A stretch of 64,000 nucleotides of DNA from Streptomyces sp. TRM68416 (lineage in GTDB: Bacteria; Actinomycetota; Actinomycetes; Streptomycetales; Streptomycetaceae). The notes below the pieces were generated by a model. The model saw only the letters and a list, made by a program, of their open reading frames with translations, did no database searches and had not been told where the DNA came from. Below, piece by piece: positions 49,956 through 58,620 of this stretch. Numbering within the stretch: position 1 is the first letter of the stretch; each line of letters opens with the position of its first letter. Where the stretch lies: the NCBI RefSeq assembly GCF_014596915.1, contig NZ_JACVWU010000004.1, positions 1 through 64,000 of the forward strand, read 5' to 3'. The position numbers were made by a program, and so were the translations under genes.

Positions 49956-51758
49956 ATGGAATTCCTGGTTCTGGGGCCGGTGGAAGTACGCGAGTCGGGG
50001 ATGCCGGTCCGGCTCAGGGGAATGCGCCGCCGACGCCTTCTGGCGCTTCTTCTGCTGAATGTCGGTCGCGCGGTGGCGATGGACACCCTCGTGGACGAAC
50101 TGTGGCAGGACCCGCCGCCCTCCGCCCGCCACCAGGTGCACAACGCCATCCGCGACCTGCGCGCCGCCCTGTCCGTCTTCGAGGGCGTCAGCCTGGTCAC
50201 CGTCGATGTCGGCTACCGCCTGGACGTGCCCCCGGAGGCCGTGGACGCCCACCGCTTCACCGAGCGGGTCCGCGCCGCCCGCGCCGCCCGGCACGCGGGC
50301 CGCGACGCGGAGGCGACGCGGCTGCTGCGCTCCGCGGTGGACCTGTGGCGCGGCGACGCCTTCGCGGGCATCGACTGCCCGGCGGTCACCGCGGCGGCGG
50401 CCGGCCTCGAGGAGCAACGGCTCACCGCGATCGAGGAGCTGACGGACCTCAGACTCGCGGCCGGCGAGGCGGGCACCCTCGTACCCGAACTGTCCGTGCT
50501 GACCGCCCGGCATCCCCTGCGCGACGCCCTGCGCGGCAGCCTGATGCTCGCCCTGTACCGCAGCGGCCGCCAGGCCGACGCGCTCGCGGTCTACGACGAG
50601 GGCCGCCGCCTGCTCGCCGACGAACTCGGCCTGGAGCCCGGCCCCCGCCTGCGCCGTCTGCACCACGAGATCCTCGCGGACGCCCCGCGGGTACAGCGCG
50701 AGGGACCCCGGCCCGTCCAGGCCGCCGCCCCCCGCGCGGACCGCCGCAACTACCTGCCGCGCGACCTGCCCGACTTCACCGGCCGCGCCACCGAACTCGC
50801 CCTGCTGGACCGGGCCGTCGACGACCAGGACCCCGGCCTGCCCCGCACCGTCACCATCGACGGCATGGGCGGCATCGGCAAGACCGCCCTCGCCGTCCAC
50901 TTCGCCCACCGCCGCACCGCCGCCTACCCCGACGGCCAGTACTACATCGACCTGCACGGCTTCAGCACGACCCGCGCGCCCCTCACCGCCGAGGAGGCGC
51001 TGGGCGTCCTGCTGCGCTCCGACGGCGCCGCCCCCGAGGCCGTACCGGCCGGCCCGGCCGAACGCAGCGCGGTCTGGCGCTCCCGGCTCGCGGGCCGCCG
51101 TGCCCTGCTGGTCCTCGACAACGTCGCCGACGCGGCCCAGGTCACCCCCCTGCTGCCCGGTACGGGCGACACCCTCACCCTGATCACCACCCGCCGCAAG
51201 CCGACCGCCCCGGACGGCGCCCGCGCCCTGTCCCTGGGCGCCCTGGCCCCCGTGGACGCCGAGCGCCTGTTCCGCCGCGCCGCGGGAGACGCCTGCGCGA
51301 ACGCGCCCCTGTCCCCGACGCTCGCCCTGTGCGGCCACCACCCGCTGGCCCTGCGCATCGCCGCCACCCGCCTGCGCGACCGCCCCGCGTGGACCGTGGC
51401 GGACGTGACGGAACGCCTGCGCACCACCGCGGGCCGCATCTCGTTCCTGCGCACGGCGGACCGCGACCTGATGTCGTCGCTGGCCCTCTCCTACGGCCCC
51501 CTCCCGCCCGACGCCCGCGCGTTCGTCCGCACCCTCGCCCTGCACCCGGCGACCACCCACGACATCCCCAGCGCCTGCGCCGCCACCGGCCTGCCGGCCC
51601 CGGCCGTGGAACGCCTCTTCGACCTCCTCCTCGACCACAACCTCGCCCACGAACCGGCCCCCGCCCACCTCACCGTCCCCCTCCTCCTGCGCGACTGCGC
51701 CCACACCCTCACCCCCACCCCCCACAACACCCCCCGCCACCTGACCCCGGCGGCCTGA
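49956..51758 (+). CDS. SARP-family activator with NB-ARC-like ATPase
   Basis: A 600-residue AfsR/DnrI-type regulator. Residues 1-90: OmpR-like winged helix (FLVLGPVEVRESGMPVRLRG, LVDELWQDPPPSARHQVHNA). Residues ~95-250: bacterial transcriptional activation domain (RLLADELGLEPGPRLRRLH). Residues ~290-540: ATPase with Walker A TIDGMGGIGKTALAVH and ALLVLDNV. The TPR region usual in AfsR is missing; the end is His/Pro/Thr-rich. ATG at 49956 follows GGGGTGAG. It is the probable pathway-specific activator, and the 11-bp repeats at 25985 are the probable target. Confidence 0.92.
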   Translation: MEFLVLGPVEVRESGMPVRLRGMRRRRLLALLLLNVGRAVAMDTLVDELWQDPPPSARHQVHNAIRDLRAALSVFEGVSLVTVDVGYRLDVPPEAVDAHRFTERVRAARAARHAGRDAEATRLLRSAVDLWRGDAFAGIDCPAVTAAAAGLEEQRLTAIEELTDLRLAAGEAGTLVPELSVLTARHPLRDALRGSLMLALYRSGRQADALAVYDEGRRLLADELGLEPGPRLRRLHHEILADAPRVQREGPRPVQAAAPRADRRNYLPRDLPDFTGRATELALLDRAVDDQDPGLPRTVTIDGMGGIGKTALAVHFAHRRTAAYPDGQYYIDLHGFSTTRAPLTAEEALGVLLRSDGAAPEAVPAGPAERSAVWRSRLAGRRALLVLDNVADAAQVTPLLPGTGDTLTLITTRRKPTAPDGARALSLGALAPVDAERLFRRAAGDACANAPLSPTLALCGHHPLALRIAATRLRDRPAWTVADVTERLRTTAGRISFLRTADRDLMSSLALSYGPLPPDARAFVRTLALHPATTHDIPSACAATGLPAPAVERLFDLLLDHNLAHEPAPAHLTVPLLLRDCAHTLTPTPHNTPRHLTPAA

Positions 51759-51770
51759 CCGGAAACGCAC

Positions 51771-51800
51771 GAAGGGCCCCGTCCTAGGACGGGGCCCTTC
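51771..51800. terminator. bidirectional terminator between SARP and tRNA-Ser
   Basis: A 14-base perfect stem (51771-51784 with 51787-51800) centred on CTAG. It serves the plus-strand SARP gene and the minus-strand tRNA. Shares AGGGCCCCGTCCT with the hairpin at 25946. Confidence 0.7.
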
Positions 51801-51805
51801 TTCAG

Positions 51806-51890
51806 CGGTAGCGGAGGGATTTGAACCCTCGGTGACTTGCGCCACACTCGCTTTCGAGGCGAGCTCCTTCGGCCGCTCGGACACGCTACC
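51806..51890 (-). tRNA. tRNA-Ser(CGA)
   Basis: An 85-base class II tRNA. Acceptor stem GGTAGCG pairs with CGCTACC, discriminator G; anticodon stem CTCGC/GCGAG with loop CTCGAAA gives anticodon CGA (reads UCG). T-arm loop GTTCAAATC is normal, and a long variable arm is present. CCA is not encoded. It marks the right border of the biosynthetic cluster. Confidence 0.95.
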
Positions 51891-51935
51891 GAGGGAGACC
51901 TTACAGCAAGGTGCGGCCCGCTCAGAAATCGGTAT

Positions 51936-52367
51936 TCAGCGAGCGCGGAAGAACTCGGTGAGGAGCCGGGCGCAGTCGTCGGCGAGGACGCCCTCGATCA
52001 CCTCGGGGCGGTGGTTGAGCCGCCGGTCGCGTACGACGTCCCACAGGGAGCCGGCCGCGCCCGCCTTCTCGTCGCGGGCGCCGTAGACGACCCGGTCCAC
52101 CCGGGACTGCACGAGGGCGCCCGCGCACATCGTGCAGGGCTCCAGCGTGACGACGAGCGTGCAGCCGGTCAGCCGCCACTGGCCGGTCTCCGCCGCCGCC
52201 CTGCGGATCGCGAGGACCTCGGCGTGCGCGGTCGGATCGCCGGTGGCCTCGCGTTCGTTGTGCCCGACGCCGAGCACGGTCGTGCCGTCCGGGGACAGCA
52301 CGACGGCGCCGACCGGGACGTCCCCGTCCCGGGCGGCCCGTTCGGCCTCGTCCAGGGCGAGCCGCAT
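51936..52367 (-). CDS. tadA: tRNA-specific adenosine deaminase
   Basis: A 143-residue zinc deaminase that converts A34 to inosine in tRNA-Arg. HAEVLAIRRA carries the His and proton-shuttling Glu; PCTMCAGAL gives the two Cys ligands. ARDEKAGAAGSLWDVV and LNHRPEV are typical TadA. The ATG at 52367 is used; the true start may be slightly upstream. Next to its usual associated gene. Confidence 0.93.
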   Translation of the reverse strand: MRLALDEAERAARDGDVPVGAVVLSPDGTTVLGVGHNEREATGDPTAHAEVLAIRRAAAETGQWRLTGCTLVVTLEPCTMCAGALVQSRVDRVVYGARDEKAGAAGSLWDVVRDRRLNHRPEVIEGVLADDCARLLTEFFRAR

Positions 52368-52423
52368 CGCGGCCCGCCAGCGGTCGCGTACCGGGTCCGG
52401 CGGACCCTCGGTGGTGTGCGTGA

Positions 52424-52951
52424 TCAGCGGACGGTCTCCAGGACCTCCGCGGCACCCAGCGCCTCGGCGATCGCGCCCAGCGCGTCATCGGCGTCCAGGG
52501 CCTTCAGCTCCTTCTCGCCGATACCGAGGTCGTCGAGGATCTCGCTGTCGCCGACCGGGCTGTGCGGGACCGCCTCGCCGGCGGAGCCGCCCTCGTCGTC
52601 GGAGTCGCCGTCGGGCTCCTCCGTACCGTCCAGGTCGAGGGAGTCCAGGTCGGCGCCGTCGTCGCCGGGCTCCCTTCCGAGCAGTTCGTCGGTGAGCAGG
52701 ATCTCGCCGTAGCTGCTGCGGGCAGCGGCGGCGGCGTCCGAGACGTAGATACGAGGGTCGTCCTCGCCGTCGATCCGGACGACGCCGAACCAGGCGTCCT
52801 CCTGCTCGATGAGCACCAGCACCGTGTCGTCCTCGGGAGAGGCTTCACGGGCCAGGTCGGCCAGATCCGACAGGGTCTCCACATCGTCGAGCTCTGTGTC
52901 GCTCGCTTCCCACCCGTCTTCGGTGCGCGCGAGCAGTGCGGCGAAGTACAC
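52424..52951 (-). CDS. tRNA adenosine deaminase-associated protein
   Basis: About 175 residues. YFAALLARTEDGWEASDTEL at the start, VLVLIEQEDAWFGVVRIDG and a very acidic middle (DLDSLDLDGTEEPDGDSDDE), matching the protein regularly found beside tadA in actinobacteria. I use GTG 52951 (GGGAGAG upstream); an ATG at 52972 is an alternative. Function unknown. Confidence 0.88.
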   Translation of the reverse strand: MYFAALLARTEDGWEASDTELDDVETLSDLADLAREASPEDDTVLVLIEQEDAWFGVVRIDGEDDPRIYVSDAAAAARSSYGEILLTDELLGREPGDDGADLDSLDLDGTEEPDGDSDDEGGSAGEAVPHSPVGDSEILDDLGIGEKELKALDADDALGAIAEALGAAEVLETVR

Positions 52952-53182
52952 CGTGACTCTCCCACTGGTCATAGGCGTGCCGGTTGGGGGTCCCCCCGGC
53001 GGAGGCTGCGGGCGGGGAGAGCTCGGGCTCCGAGCCCCACCCACTCGGAATCGTGGCAGAAACGGAGCGCTCAGGGGACGTCTTCGGCTCCCTGTGTCCG
53101 CCCGTTTTGATCGACCACCAGCGGGATCGTACGCGGCGGTCGGTGCCGCACACGCACGGACGGCCCAAGAACGCGCCGAGGA

Positions 53183-53368
53183 CTACCAGCGGAACGTGCG
53201 CATGCGCATGGCGTGGCGCAGCCGGGCCGCCTTGGCGCGCCGGGGCTGCACACGGTTGCGCAGCTCGCGGGCCTCGGCCAGGTCGCGCAGGAACTCGGCG
53301 CGGCGCCGACGCCGCTCGGCGTCGGTCTCCGGCGGCGCGGTGTCCTTCCGGGACTCACTGTCAGGCAT
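53183..53368 (-). CDS. small basic hypothetical protein
   Basis: A 61-residue protein, MPDSESRKDTAPPETDAERR then REFLRDLAEARELRNRVQPR-like sequence and a basic end (AKAARLRHAMRMRTFRW). GGGGGTG precedes the ATG. A coiled or helical, highly charged protein conserved near upp in Streptomyces; it may bind nucleic acid. No family name known to me. Confidence 0.65.
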   Translation of the reverse strand: MPDSESRKDTAPPETDAERRRRRAEFLRDLAEARELRNRVQPRRAKAARLRHAMRMRTFRW

Positions 53369-53461
53369 ATGCACACCCCCAGTACGTCCCTCCCACTTTC
53401 CCTCCGACGGGCGGTTTGATGCCAGCGCGAGGGGGGTCTCGGCCCGGTTACTGTTAGGGAC

Positions 53462-54097
53462 ATGCGTCTCCACGTCGTCGACCACCCCCTGGTCGCCCAC
53501 AAGCTCACCACCCTGCGCGACCAGCGCACCGACTCCGCGACCTTCCGCCGGCTCGCCGACGAGCTGGTCACCCTGCTCGCCTACGAGGCCACGCGCGACG
53601 TCCGCACCGAACAGGTCGACATCAAGACGCCGGTCGCGCAGACCACGGGCGTCAAGCTCTCCCACCCGCGCCCGCTGGTGGTGCCGATCCTGCGCGCCGG
53701 CCTCGGCATGCTGGAGGGCATGGTCCGGCTGCTGCCGACCGCCGAGGTGGGCTTCATGGGCATGATCCGCAACGAGGAGACGCTCCAGGCCTCCACGTAC
53801 GCCACCCGCATGCCCGAGGACCTCTCCGGCCGCCAGGTGTACGTCCTCGACCCGATGCTGGCCACCGGCGGCACCCTGGTCGCGGCGATCCAGGAGCTGA
53901 TCAAGCGCGGCGCCGACGACGTGACGGCCGTGGTCCTCCTCGCCGCCCCCGAGGGCGTCGAGGTCATGGAGCGCGAGCTGGCGGGTACGCCGGTGACGGT
54001 GGTCACGGCCTCGGTGGACGAGCGGCTCAACGAGCACGGCTACATCGTCCCGGGCCTCGGCGACGCGGGCGACCGCATGTACGGCGCGGCGGAGTAG
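53462..54097 (+). CDS. upp: uracil phosphoribosyltransferase
   Basis: A 211-residue enzyme that converts uracil and PRPP to UMP. Motifs: [34 protein letters not shown] (PRPP loop), [16 protein letters not shown] (PRPP site) and [27 protein letters not shown], the uracil-binding end (shown in part). Length and motifs are standard. Confidence 0.97.
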   Translation: MRLHVVDHPLVAHKLTTLRDQRTDSATFRRLADELVTLLAYEATRDVRTEQVDIKTPVAQTTGVKLSHPRPLVVPILRAGLGMLEGMVRLLPTAEVGFMGMIRNEETLQASTYATRMPEDLSGRQVYVLDPMLATGGTLVAAIQELIKRGADDVTAVVLLAAPEGVEVMERELAGTPVTVVTASVDERLNEHGYIVPGLGDAGDRMYGAAE

Positions 54098-54131
54098 CAC
54101 CGGCAGCCTCTTCACGGCGGGGCCGCGGCCG

Positions 54132-54150
54132 CGGGCTTCGACGAAGCCCG
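54132..54150 (+). terminator. hairpin downstream of upp
   Basis: CGGGCTTC-GAC-GAAGCCCG, 35 bases after the upp stop. No T-run, but the strong stem and position suggest transcription termination. Confidence 0.5.
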
Positions 54151-54165
54151 ACGGACCGCCCGGGG

Positions 54166-54390
54166 ACTCGCCGGGCTTCACCGCGGGGGACGGCTGCGAC
54201 TTCGCGGGCATGCGGCGACCGGCTTGGTGAGTGGTTCGGCTTCACCGCGGGACGTGGCTGTGTCTTGGCGGGAGTCCGGTGGCCGGGGCGGTGGCTGCGG
54301 TCTCCGGGAGTCCGGCCACTGGCTCGGGAACTCGCCGGGCTTCACCGCGGGGGACGGCTGCGACTTCGCGGGAATGGGGCGACGGCTTGG
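54166..54390. repeat. 60-bp direct repeats in the upp-LytR_C gap
   Basis: A ~60-base sequence containing GGCTTCACCGCGGGGGACGG occurs at 54166-54227 and 54330-54390, with a degraded copy at ~54238-54272. The whole gap 54098-54527 lacks a convincing gene. Confidence 0.75.
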
Positions 54391-54527
54391 GAAGAGCCGC
54401 TCGGCCGCGGCTTCGCGCGAGCCCTGACGACCCGCCCCGGGAGGCCGCTCGGCTTCCCCGCCGGGGTGCGGCTACGGCGGCGCGGGAATCCGGTGACCGA
54501 CCCCGACCCCGGCCCCGGGGAAGTCGC

Positions 54528-55169
54528 TCAGCAGCTCTGCTTCCCGGTCGGCGCCGGCTTCGGCTTGGTCAGGTCGGCCAGGGCCTTGTCGGCGGCCGCC
54601 TTTGCCGTGAGGTTCTTGAAGCCCGTGCCGATGATCAGGTCGACGTCGGTGCCCTTGCGGCCGGCGTCGGTGCGGCGCTCGGCGCCGGCCAGCTGGGTGG
54701 CGAGCACGGGCAGCGAGGTGTCCTGGGCGGACGCGGGGCCGAGCAGTATGCCGGTGCCCTTGACCTTCTTGTCGTACTCCTCGGTCGCGTTGCCCACGTC
54801 ACCGATCTTGAAGCCGCGCTTCTTCAGCTCGTCCGCGGTCTTCTTGGCCAGGCCACTGGTGGGCGTCGCGTTGAGCACGTTGACGGTGATCCGGCCGGGC
54901 TTGGGAAGGGCGGGCGCGGCCGCGGTGGCCGACGGGGTCGCCCGGGTGGCGCAGTCCGCCCTGGGCCCGGCAGCCGAGGCCTTGTCGCCGCCGCCGGAGA
55001 AGATGCCGACGAGCTGCAGCGCGCCCCAGCCGATCATGCCGAGTACGGCGATACCGGCGACGCCCAGGAGGGCGAGCCTGCCGCGCCGCCGCGGGCGGCG
55101 CATCCGCGGGTACGTGTCCCCCGTGATGCGGTACTTACCGCCCATGCCGGGGGGAGTCAGCATGCTCAT
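54528..55169 (-). CDS. LytR_C-domain membrane protein
   Basis: A 213-residue protein: a cytoplasmic basic start (RMRRPRRRGRLA), one membrane helix (LLGVAGIAVLGMIGWGALQLV in outline), a linker, then a LytR C-terminal domain (ITVNVLNATPTSGLAKKTAD, GFKIGDVGNATEEYDK, TDVDLIIGTGFKNL). Such proteins are thought to work with cell-wall polymer ligases. It ends in SC-stop, with a C-terminal Cys. Confidence 0.88.
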   Translation of the reverse strand: MSMLTPPGMGGKYRITGDTYPRMRRPRRRGRLALLGVAGIAVLGMIGWGALQLVGIFSGGGDKASAAGPRADCATRATPSATAAAPALPKPGRITVNVLNATPTSGLAKKTADELKKRGFKIGDVGNATEEYDKKVKGTGILLGPASAQDTSLPVLATQLAGAERRTDAGRKGTDVDLIIGTGFKNLTAKAAADKALADLTKPKPAPTGKQSC

Positions 55170-55268
55170 GGGCGCAGCGTAGTGCGCCGGGGCGACGATG
55201 CCTACTAGATGATCATTCGACGCCGGGCAGGAGAACCCAAAAGGGCCAACCCTTTACGACGCGGTCAC

Positions 55269-55565
55269 TCAATCCAGCTCAAGCACACGTGCGTGCAGCA
55301 CCTGGCGCTGCTGGAGCGCCGCCCGTACGGCCCGGTGCAGCCCGTCCTCCAGGTACAGGTCGCCCTGCCACTTCACGACGTGCGCGAAGAGGTCGCCGTA
55401 GAACGTGGAGTCCTCGGCGAGCAGTGTTTCCAGGTCGAGCTGGCCCTTGGTCGTCACGAGCTGATCGAGGCGGACCGGGCGCGGCGCGACATCCGCCCAC
55501 TGCCGGGTGCTCTCCCGGCCGTGGTCGGGGTACGGCCGGCCGTTTCCGATGCGCTTGAAGATCAC
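55269..55565 (-). CDS. conserved actinobacterial protein, VapB-antitoxin-annotated type
   Basis: A 98-residue protein: MIFKRIGNGRPYPDHGREST, WADVAPRPVRLDQLVTTKGQ, LDLETLLAEDSTFYGDLFAH. I recall near-identical proteins in most Streptomyces, often auto-labelled VapB antitoxin, but no toxin gene is next to it, so a toxin-antitoxin role is doubtful. DLYLEDGLHRAVRAALQQRQ suggests a ParB-like or nuclease-inhibitor fold. Function unknown. Confidence 0.8.
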   Translation of the reverse strand: MIFKRIGNGRPYPDHGRESTRQWADVAPRPVRLDQLVTTKGQLDLETLLAEDSTFYGDLFAHVVKWQGDLYLEDGLHRAVRAALQQRQVLHARVLELD

Positions 55566-55667
55566 ACGGAAAGCCTACCGGTCCAGACGTTCCGGGCGCA
55601 GCCATGGCGACGGAGTGCGACGCTGAAAAAGATGTAGTAAATCCGGCCAAAGGGAACGGGGTCCGAG

Positions 55668-57299
55668 ATGAGTGACAGCGAGACCGTGCCGCCGGCCACC
55701 GCTCCCGAGGCCCCCGGCAGCGCGCCCGCCCTCCCCCCGGAGGCCCTGGAGATCGCCTCCGGCTACGCCTTCACCGGTCCCGCACTCGACCTGGGCGCCC
55801 TGCTCTGGGACGGCCGGTGCCTGGCGGACGCCGGGATCAGGGTGCCGCTGCCGATGCTCAACCGGCACGGCCTGGTCGCCGGCGCCACCGGCACCGGAAA
55901 GACCAAGACGCTCCAGCTGATCGCCGAACAGCTCTCGGCGCAGGGCGTGCCGGTGTTCCTCGCGGACATCAAGGGCGACCTGTCGGGCATCTCGGCGCCG
56001 GGCGAGCCCGGCGACAAGGTCACCGCGCGCGCCGCGGACGTGCACCAGCGGTGGACGCCGACCGGGTTCCCCGCGGAGTTCTACGCCCTCGGCGGCCTCG
56101 GCCGGGGCATCCCGGTCCGCGCCACGATCACCAGCTTCGGCCCGGTGCTGCTGTCCAAGATCCTGCGGCTCAACCAGACCCAGGAGCAGTGCCTCGGCCT
56201 GATCTTCCACTACGCCGACGGCAAGGGCCTGGAACTGGTCGACCTCAAGGACCTCCGGGCGGTGGTGGCGTTCCTGACCTCCGACGAGGGCCGGGCGGAG
56301 CTGAAGAACATCGGCGGCCTGTCGACGGCGACGGCCGGGGTGATCCTCCGGGCGCTGACCGCCTTCGAGGCGCAGGGCATGGCCGACTTCTTCGGCGAGC
56401 CGGAGTTCGACACGGCCGAGTTCCTGCGGACGGCGGCGGACGGGCGCGGCACGGTGTCGGTGCTCGAACTGCCCGCCGTACAGGACAAGCCGCAGCTCTT
56501 CTCGACCTTCCTGATGTGGCTGCTCGCCGACCTCTTCCACGACCTCCCCGAGGTCGGCGACATCGACCGGCCCAAGCTGGTCTTCTTCTTCGACGAGGCG
56601 CATCTGCTGTTCAACGGCGCCTCCAAGGCATTCCTGGACTCCGTCACGCAGACCGTCCGCCTCATTCGCTCGAAAGGGGTCGGCGTCTTCTTCGTGACGC
56701 AGACCCCGAAGGACGTGCCCGCCGACGTTCTCGCCCAGCTCGGCAACCGGGTCCAGCACGCGCTGCGCGCCTTCACCCCCGACGACCAGAAGGCGCTGAA
56801 GGCGACCGTGAAGACCTTCCCGAACTCGGCGTACGACCTCGAAGAGGTCCTCACCGGGCTCGGTACCGGCGAGGCCGTGATCACCGTGCTGAGCGAGAAG
56901 GGCGCCCCGACACCGGTCGCCGCGACCCGGCTGCGGGCCCCCGAGTCCCTGATGGCCCCGGTCGACGCCACGGCCCTGGACCGGGCCGTGCGGCAGTCGC
57001 CGCTCTACGAGCGCTATGCACAGGCTGTGGACCGCGAGTCGGCGTACGAGAAGCTGGAGGCGGCGCGCGGCGCGAAGGGCCCGGACGAACTGGTCCCGCC
57101 GAAGCCGAAGCAGGCGAGTCGGCCGAAAGAGCCGAAAGAGCCGCAGCCGAGAGAGCCGAGAGAGCCGAAAGAGCAGCCCTCCGTCGTCGAGCAGGTCGTC
57201 GGCAGCGGCATGTTCAAGTCCCTGGCGCGGTCCATCGGCACGCAGATCGGGCGTGAGATCACCCGCTCCGTCTTCGGTACGGCGCGGCGGAGGCGGTAG
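55668..57299 (+). CDS. HerA-like ATPase (DUF853)
   Basis: A 543-residue P-loop ATPase: Walker A VAGATGTGKTKTLQLIAEQL, Walker B LVFFFDEAHLLFNGAS, FFVTQTPKDVP sensor, and LGNRVQHALRAFTPDDQKAL. Tail is PKE-rich (KEPKEPQPREPREPKEQ) and ends with a DUF853-type VVGSGMFKSLARSIGTQIGR. Family members relate to hexameric DNA translocases such as HerA. Confidence 0.93.
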   Translation: MSDSETVPPATAPEAPGSAPALPPEALEIASGYAFTGPALDLGALLWDGRCLADAGIRVPLPMLNRHGLVAGATGTGKTKTLQLIAEQLSAQGVPVFLADIKGDLSGISAPGEPGDKVTARAADVHQRWTPTGFPAEFYALGGLGRGIPVRATITSFGPVLLSKILRLNQTQEQCLGLIFHYADGKGLELVDLKDLRAVVAFLTSDEGRAELKNIGGLSTATAGVILRALTAFEAQGMADFFGEPEFDTAEFLRTAADGRGTVSVLELPAVQDKPQLFSTFLMWLLADLFHDLPEVGDIDRPKLVFFFDEAHLLFNGASKAFLDSVTQTVRLIRSKGVGVFFVTQTPKDVPADVLAQLGNRVQHALRAFTPDDQKALKATVKTFPNSAYDLEEVLTGLGTGEAVITVLSEKGAPTPVAATRLRAPESLMAPVDATALDRAVRQSPLYERYAQAVDRESAYEKLEAARGAKGPDELVPPKPKQASRPKEPKEPQPREPREPKEQPSVVEQVVGSGMFKSLARSIGTQIGREITRSVFGTARRRR

Positions 57300-57317
57300 C
57301 CCGCCTCCGCCGGCGGC

Positions 57318-57446
57318 TCAGCGGCCCGACTCCTTCGGGGGCTGCTGCTGGGGACGGCTGTGCTGCTTCCGCTCGGCTTTCGGCGCGTTGCGCGCGGCCT
57401 CCGCGCGCAGCAGGGCGCGCAGGACGGCGTACGGGTCCATGGGCAT
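57318..57446 (-). CDS. 42-residue hypothetical protein
   Basis: MPMDPYAVLRALLRAEAARN followed by a polar Gln/Lys-rich end. AAGGAG lies eight bases before the ATG, and the first 20 residues look helical and amphipathic. I recall similar short proteins beside the HerA-like gene in Streptomyces. Function unknown. Confidence 0.55.
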   Translation of the reverse strand: MPMDPYAVLRALLRAEAARNAPKAERKQHSRPQQQPPKESGR

Positions 57447-57514
57447 GGTGCTGCTCCTTGCGTCGTACGGATGACGGACAGACGGACGGACCGGGGGAGG
57501 GCCGGCCGGTTCTG

Positions 57515-57817
57515 TCAGCAGCGCAGGACCACCGAACGCAGGACGGGCAGGGCGGGCGGGGTGCGGGGCGGCTCGGGACGGACCCGTGGCCGGGGGAGGG
57601 GGGCCGGTCGCGGCGGCGGTGCGGTGGGGCGGTCCGCACGCCGGGCAGCGGCCGGTCGGAGAACGGGGTCCACGGCGTCGTACTCGACGACCTCCGCGGC
57701 CGCCGCCACCGGCGAGGCGGGCCCGTCGGCGGGCGCGGCCGGGAGGCACAGGGCGAGCAGCAGGACGAACGCCCGCAGCCAGGCGCGGGCGCGCGGAAGG
57801 CGTCGTACGGTGCTCAC
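57515..57817 (-). CDS. putative small secreted protein
   Basis: About 100 residues from GTG 57817. The start VSTVRRLPRARAWLRAFVLL and LALCLPAAPADGPAS look like a signal peptide with cleavage after APA or nearby; the mature part is Pro/Arg/Ala-rich and ends VLRC. Ribosome site is weak. No family known. Confidence 0.45.
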   Translation of the reverse strand: MSTVRRLPRARAWLRAFVLLLALCLPAAPADGPASPVAAAAEVVEYDAVDPVLRPAAARRADRPTAPPPRPAPLPRPRVRPEPPRTPPALPVLRSVVLRC

Positions 57818-57897
57818 GCAAGGTCGTGTCCCCGCCGGGCCCACGTCGTTCATCGCGTCGCCCGTGAGATACGCCCGCACGGCGTACCCGGGCCCGT

Positions 57898-58566
57898 TCA
57901 CAGCTCGCGCGGGACCTCTTGGGAGCGGCTTCGCATGCGTACCCCCGTGACGATCTCGATGAGACCGACGGCGACCAGCCAGATGCCGCCGACCACGGTG
58001 AGGACGAAGACCGACTCGAAGGGGGAGGTGATCAGCACGACCCCGGCGACGAACGTGAGGATGCCGAGGAGGATCTGCCAGCCGCGGGCGGGCATCGCCG
58101 GGTCGGAGGCGGCGGCCAGGGTCTGGGTGATGCCGCGGATCAGCCAGCCGATGCCGATCCACAGGGCGAGCAGCAGCAGCGACTGCATGGGGCCGCGGAA
58201 GCAGAACAGGCCCAGCAGGATCGACAGGGCGCCGCTGATGAAGCCCAGTACGCGCAGGGAGGTCGTCTTGTGCGTGCCGAAGGCGGAGACCAGCTGGAAC
58301 ACGCCGCTGATCACCAGGTAGAGGCCGAACAGGACGCCGGTGGCCAGCAGGGTCGAGCCCGGCCAGATCAGCACCAGGACGCCCAGGATCAGCGACGCGA
58401 CGCCGGTGAGCAGGACGACCTGCCAGGCGGCTCGGGACAGGGCGTGCAGGGGCCCTTCGAAGGGTGGCTCGGGCTCACGGCCGCCGCCCTGCGGGGCCTG
58501 CCGGTCGTGAACCTTGCGGTCGTCGTACTCCGGGCCCCAGGTGGAGCCGCTCGGTGCCTCGGTCAT
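57898..58566 (-). CDS. HdeD/DUF308 family membrane protein
   Basis: A 222-residue protein with six hydrophobic helices in three pairs, a DUF308 trait: VVLLTGVASLILGVLVLIWP, GLYLVISGVFQLVSAFG, LRVLGFISGALSILLGLFCF. A polar N-terminal 45 residues precede them. HdeD of E. coli is linked to acid resistance; the role in Streptomyces is not known. Confidence 0.9.
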   Translation of the reverse strand: MTEAPSGSTWGPEYDDRKVHDRQAPQGGGREPEPPFEGPLHALSRAAWQVVLLTGVASLILGVLVLIWPGSTLLATGVLFGLYLVISGVFQLVSAFGTHKTTSLRVLGFISGALSILLGLFCFRGPMQSLLLLALWIGIGWLIRGITQTLAAASDPAMPARGWQILLGILTFVAGVVLITSPFESVFVLTVVGGIWLVAVGLIEIVTGVRMRSRSQEVPREL

Positions 58567-58620
58567 GGTCCATGCTTGGACCGGGTGCGGGCAGGCCGCC
58601 ACCGGGGTGGGCCGGGCGGC

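Noticed and set aside
55269..55565. VapBC toxin-antitoxin system
   Set aside because: Only the antitoxin-annotated protein is present; no PIN-domain toxin is adjacent on either strand.
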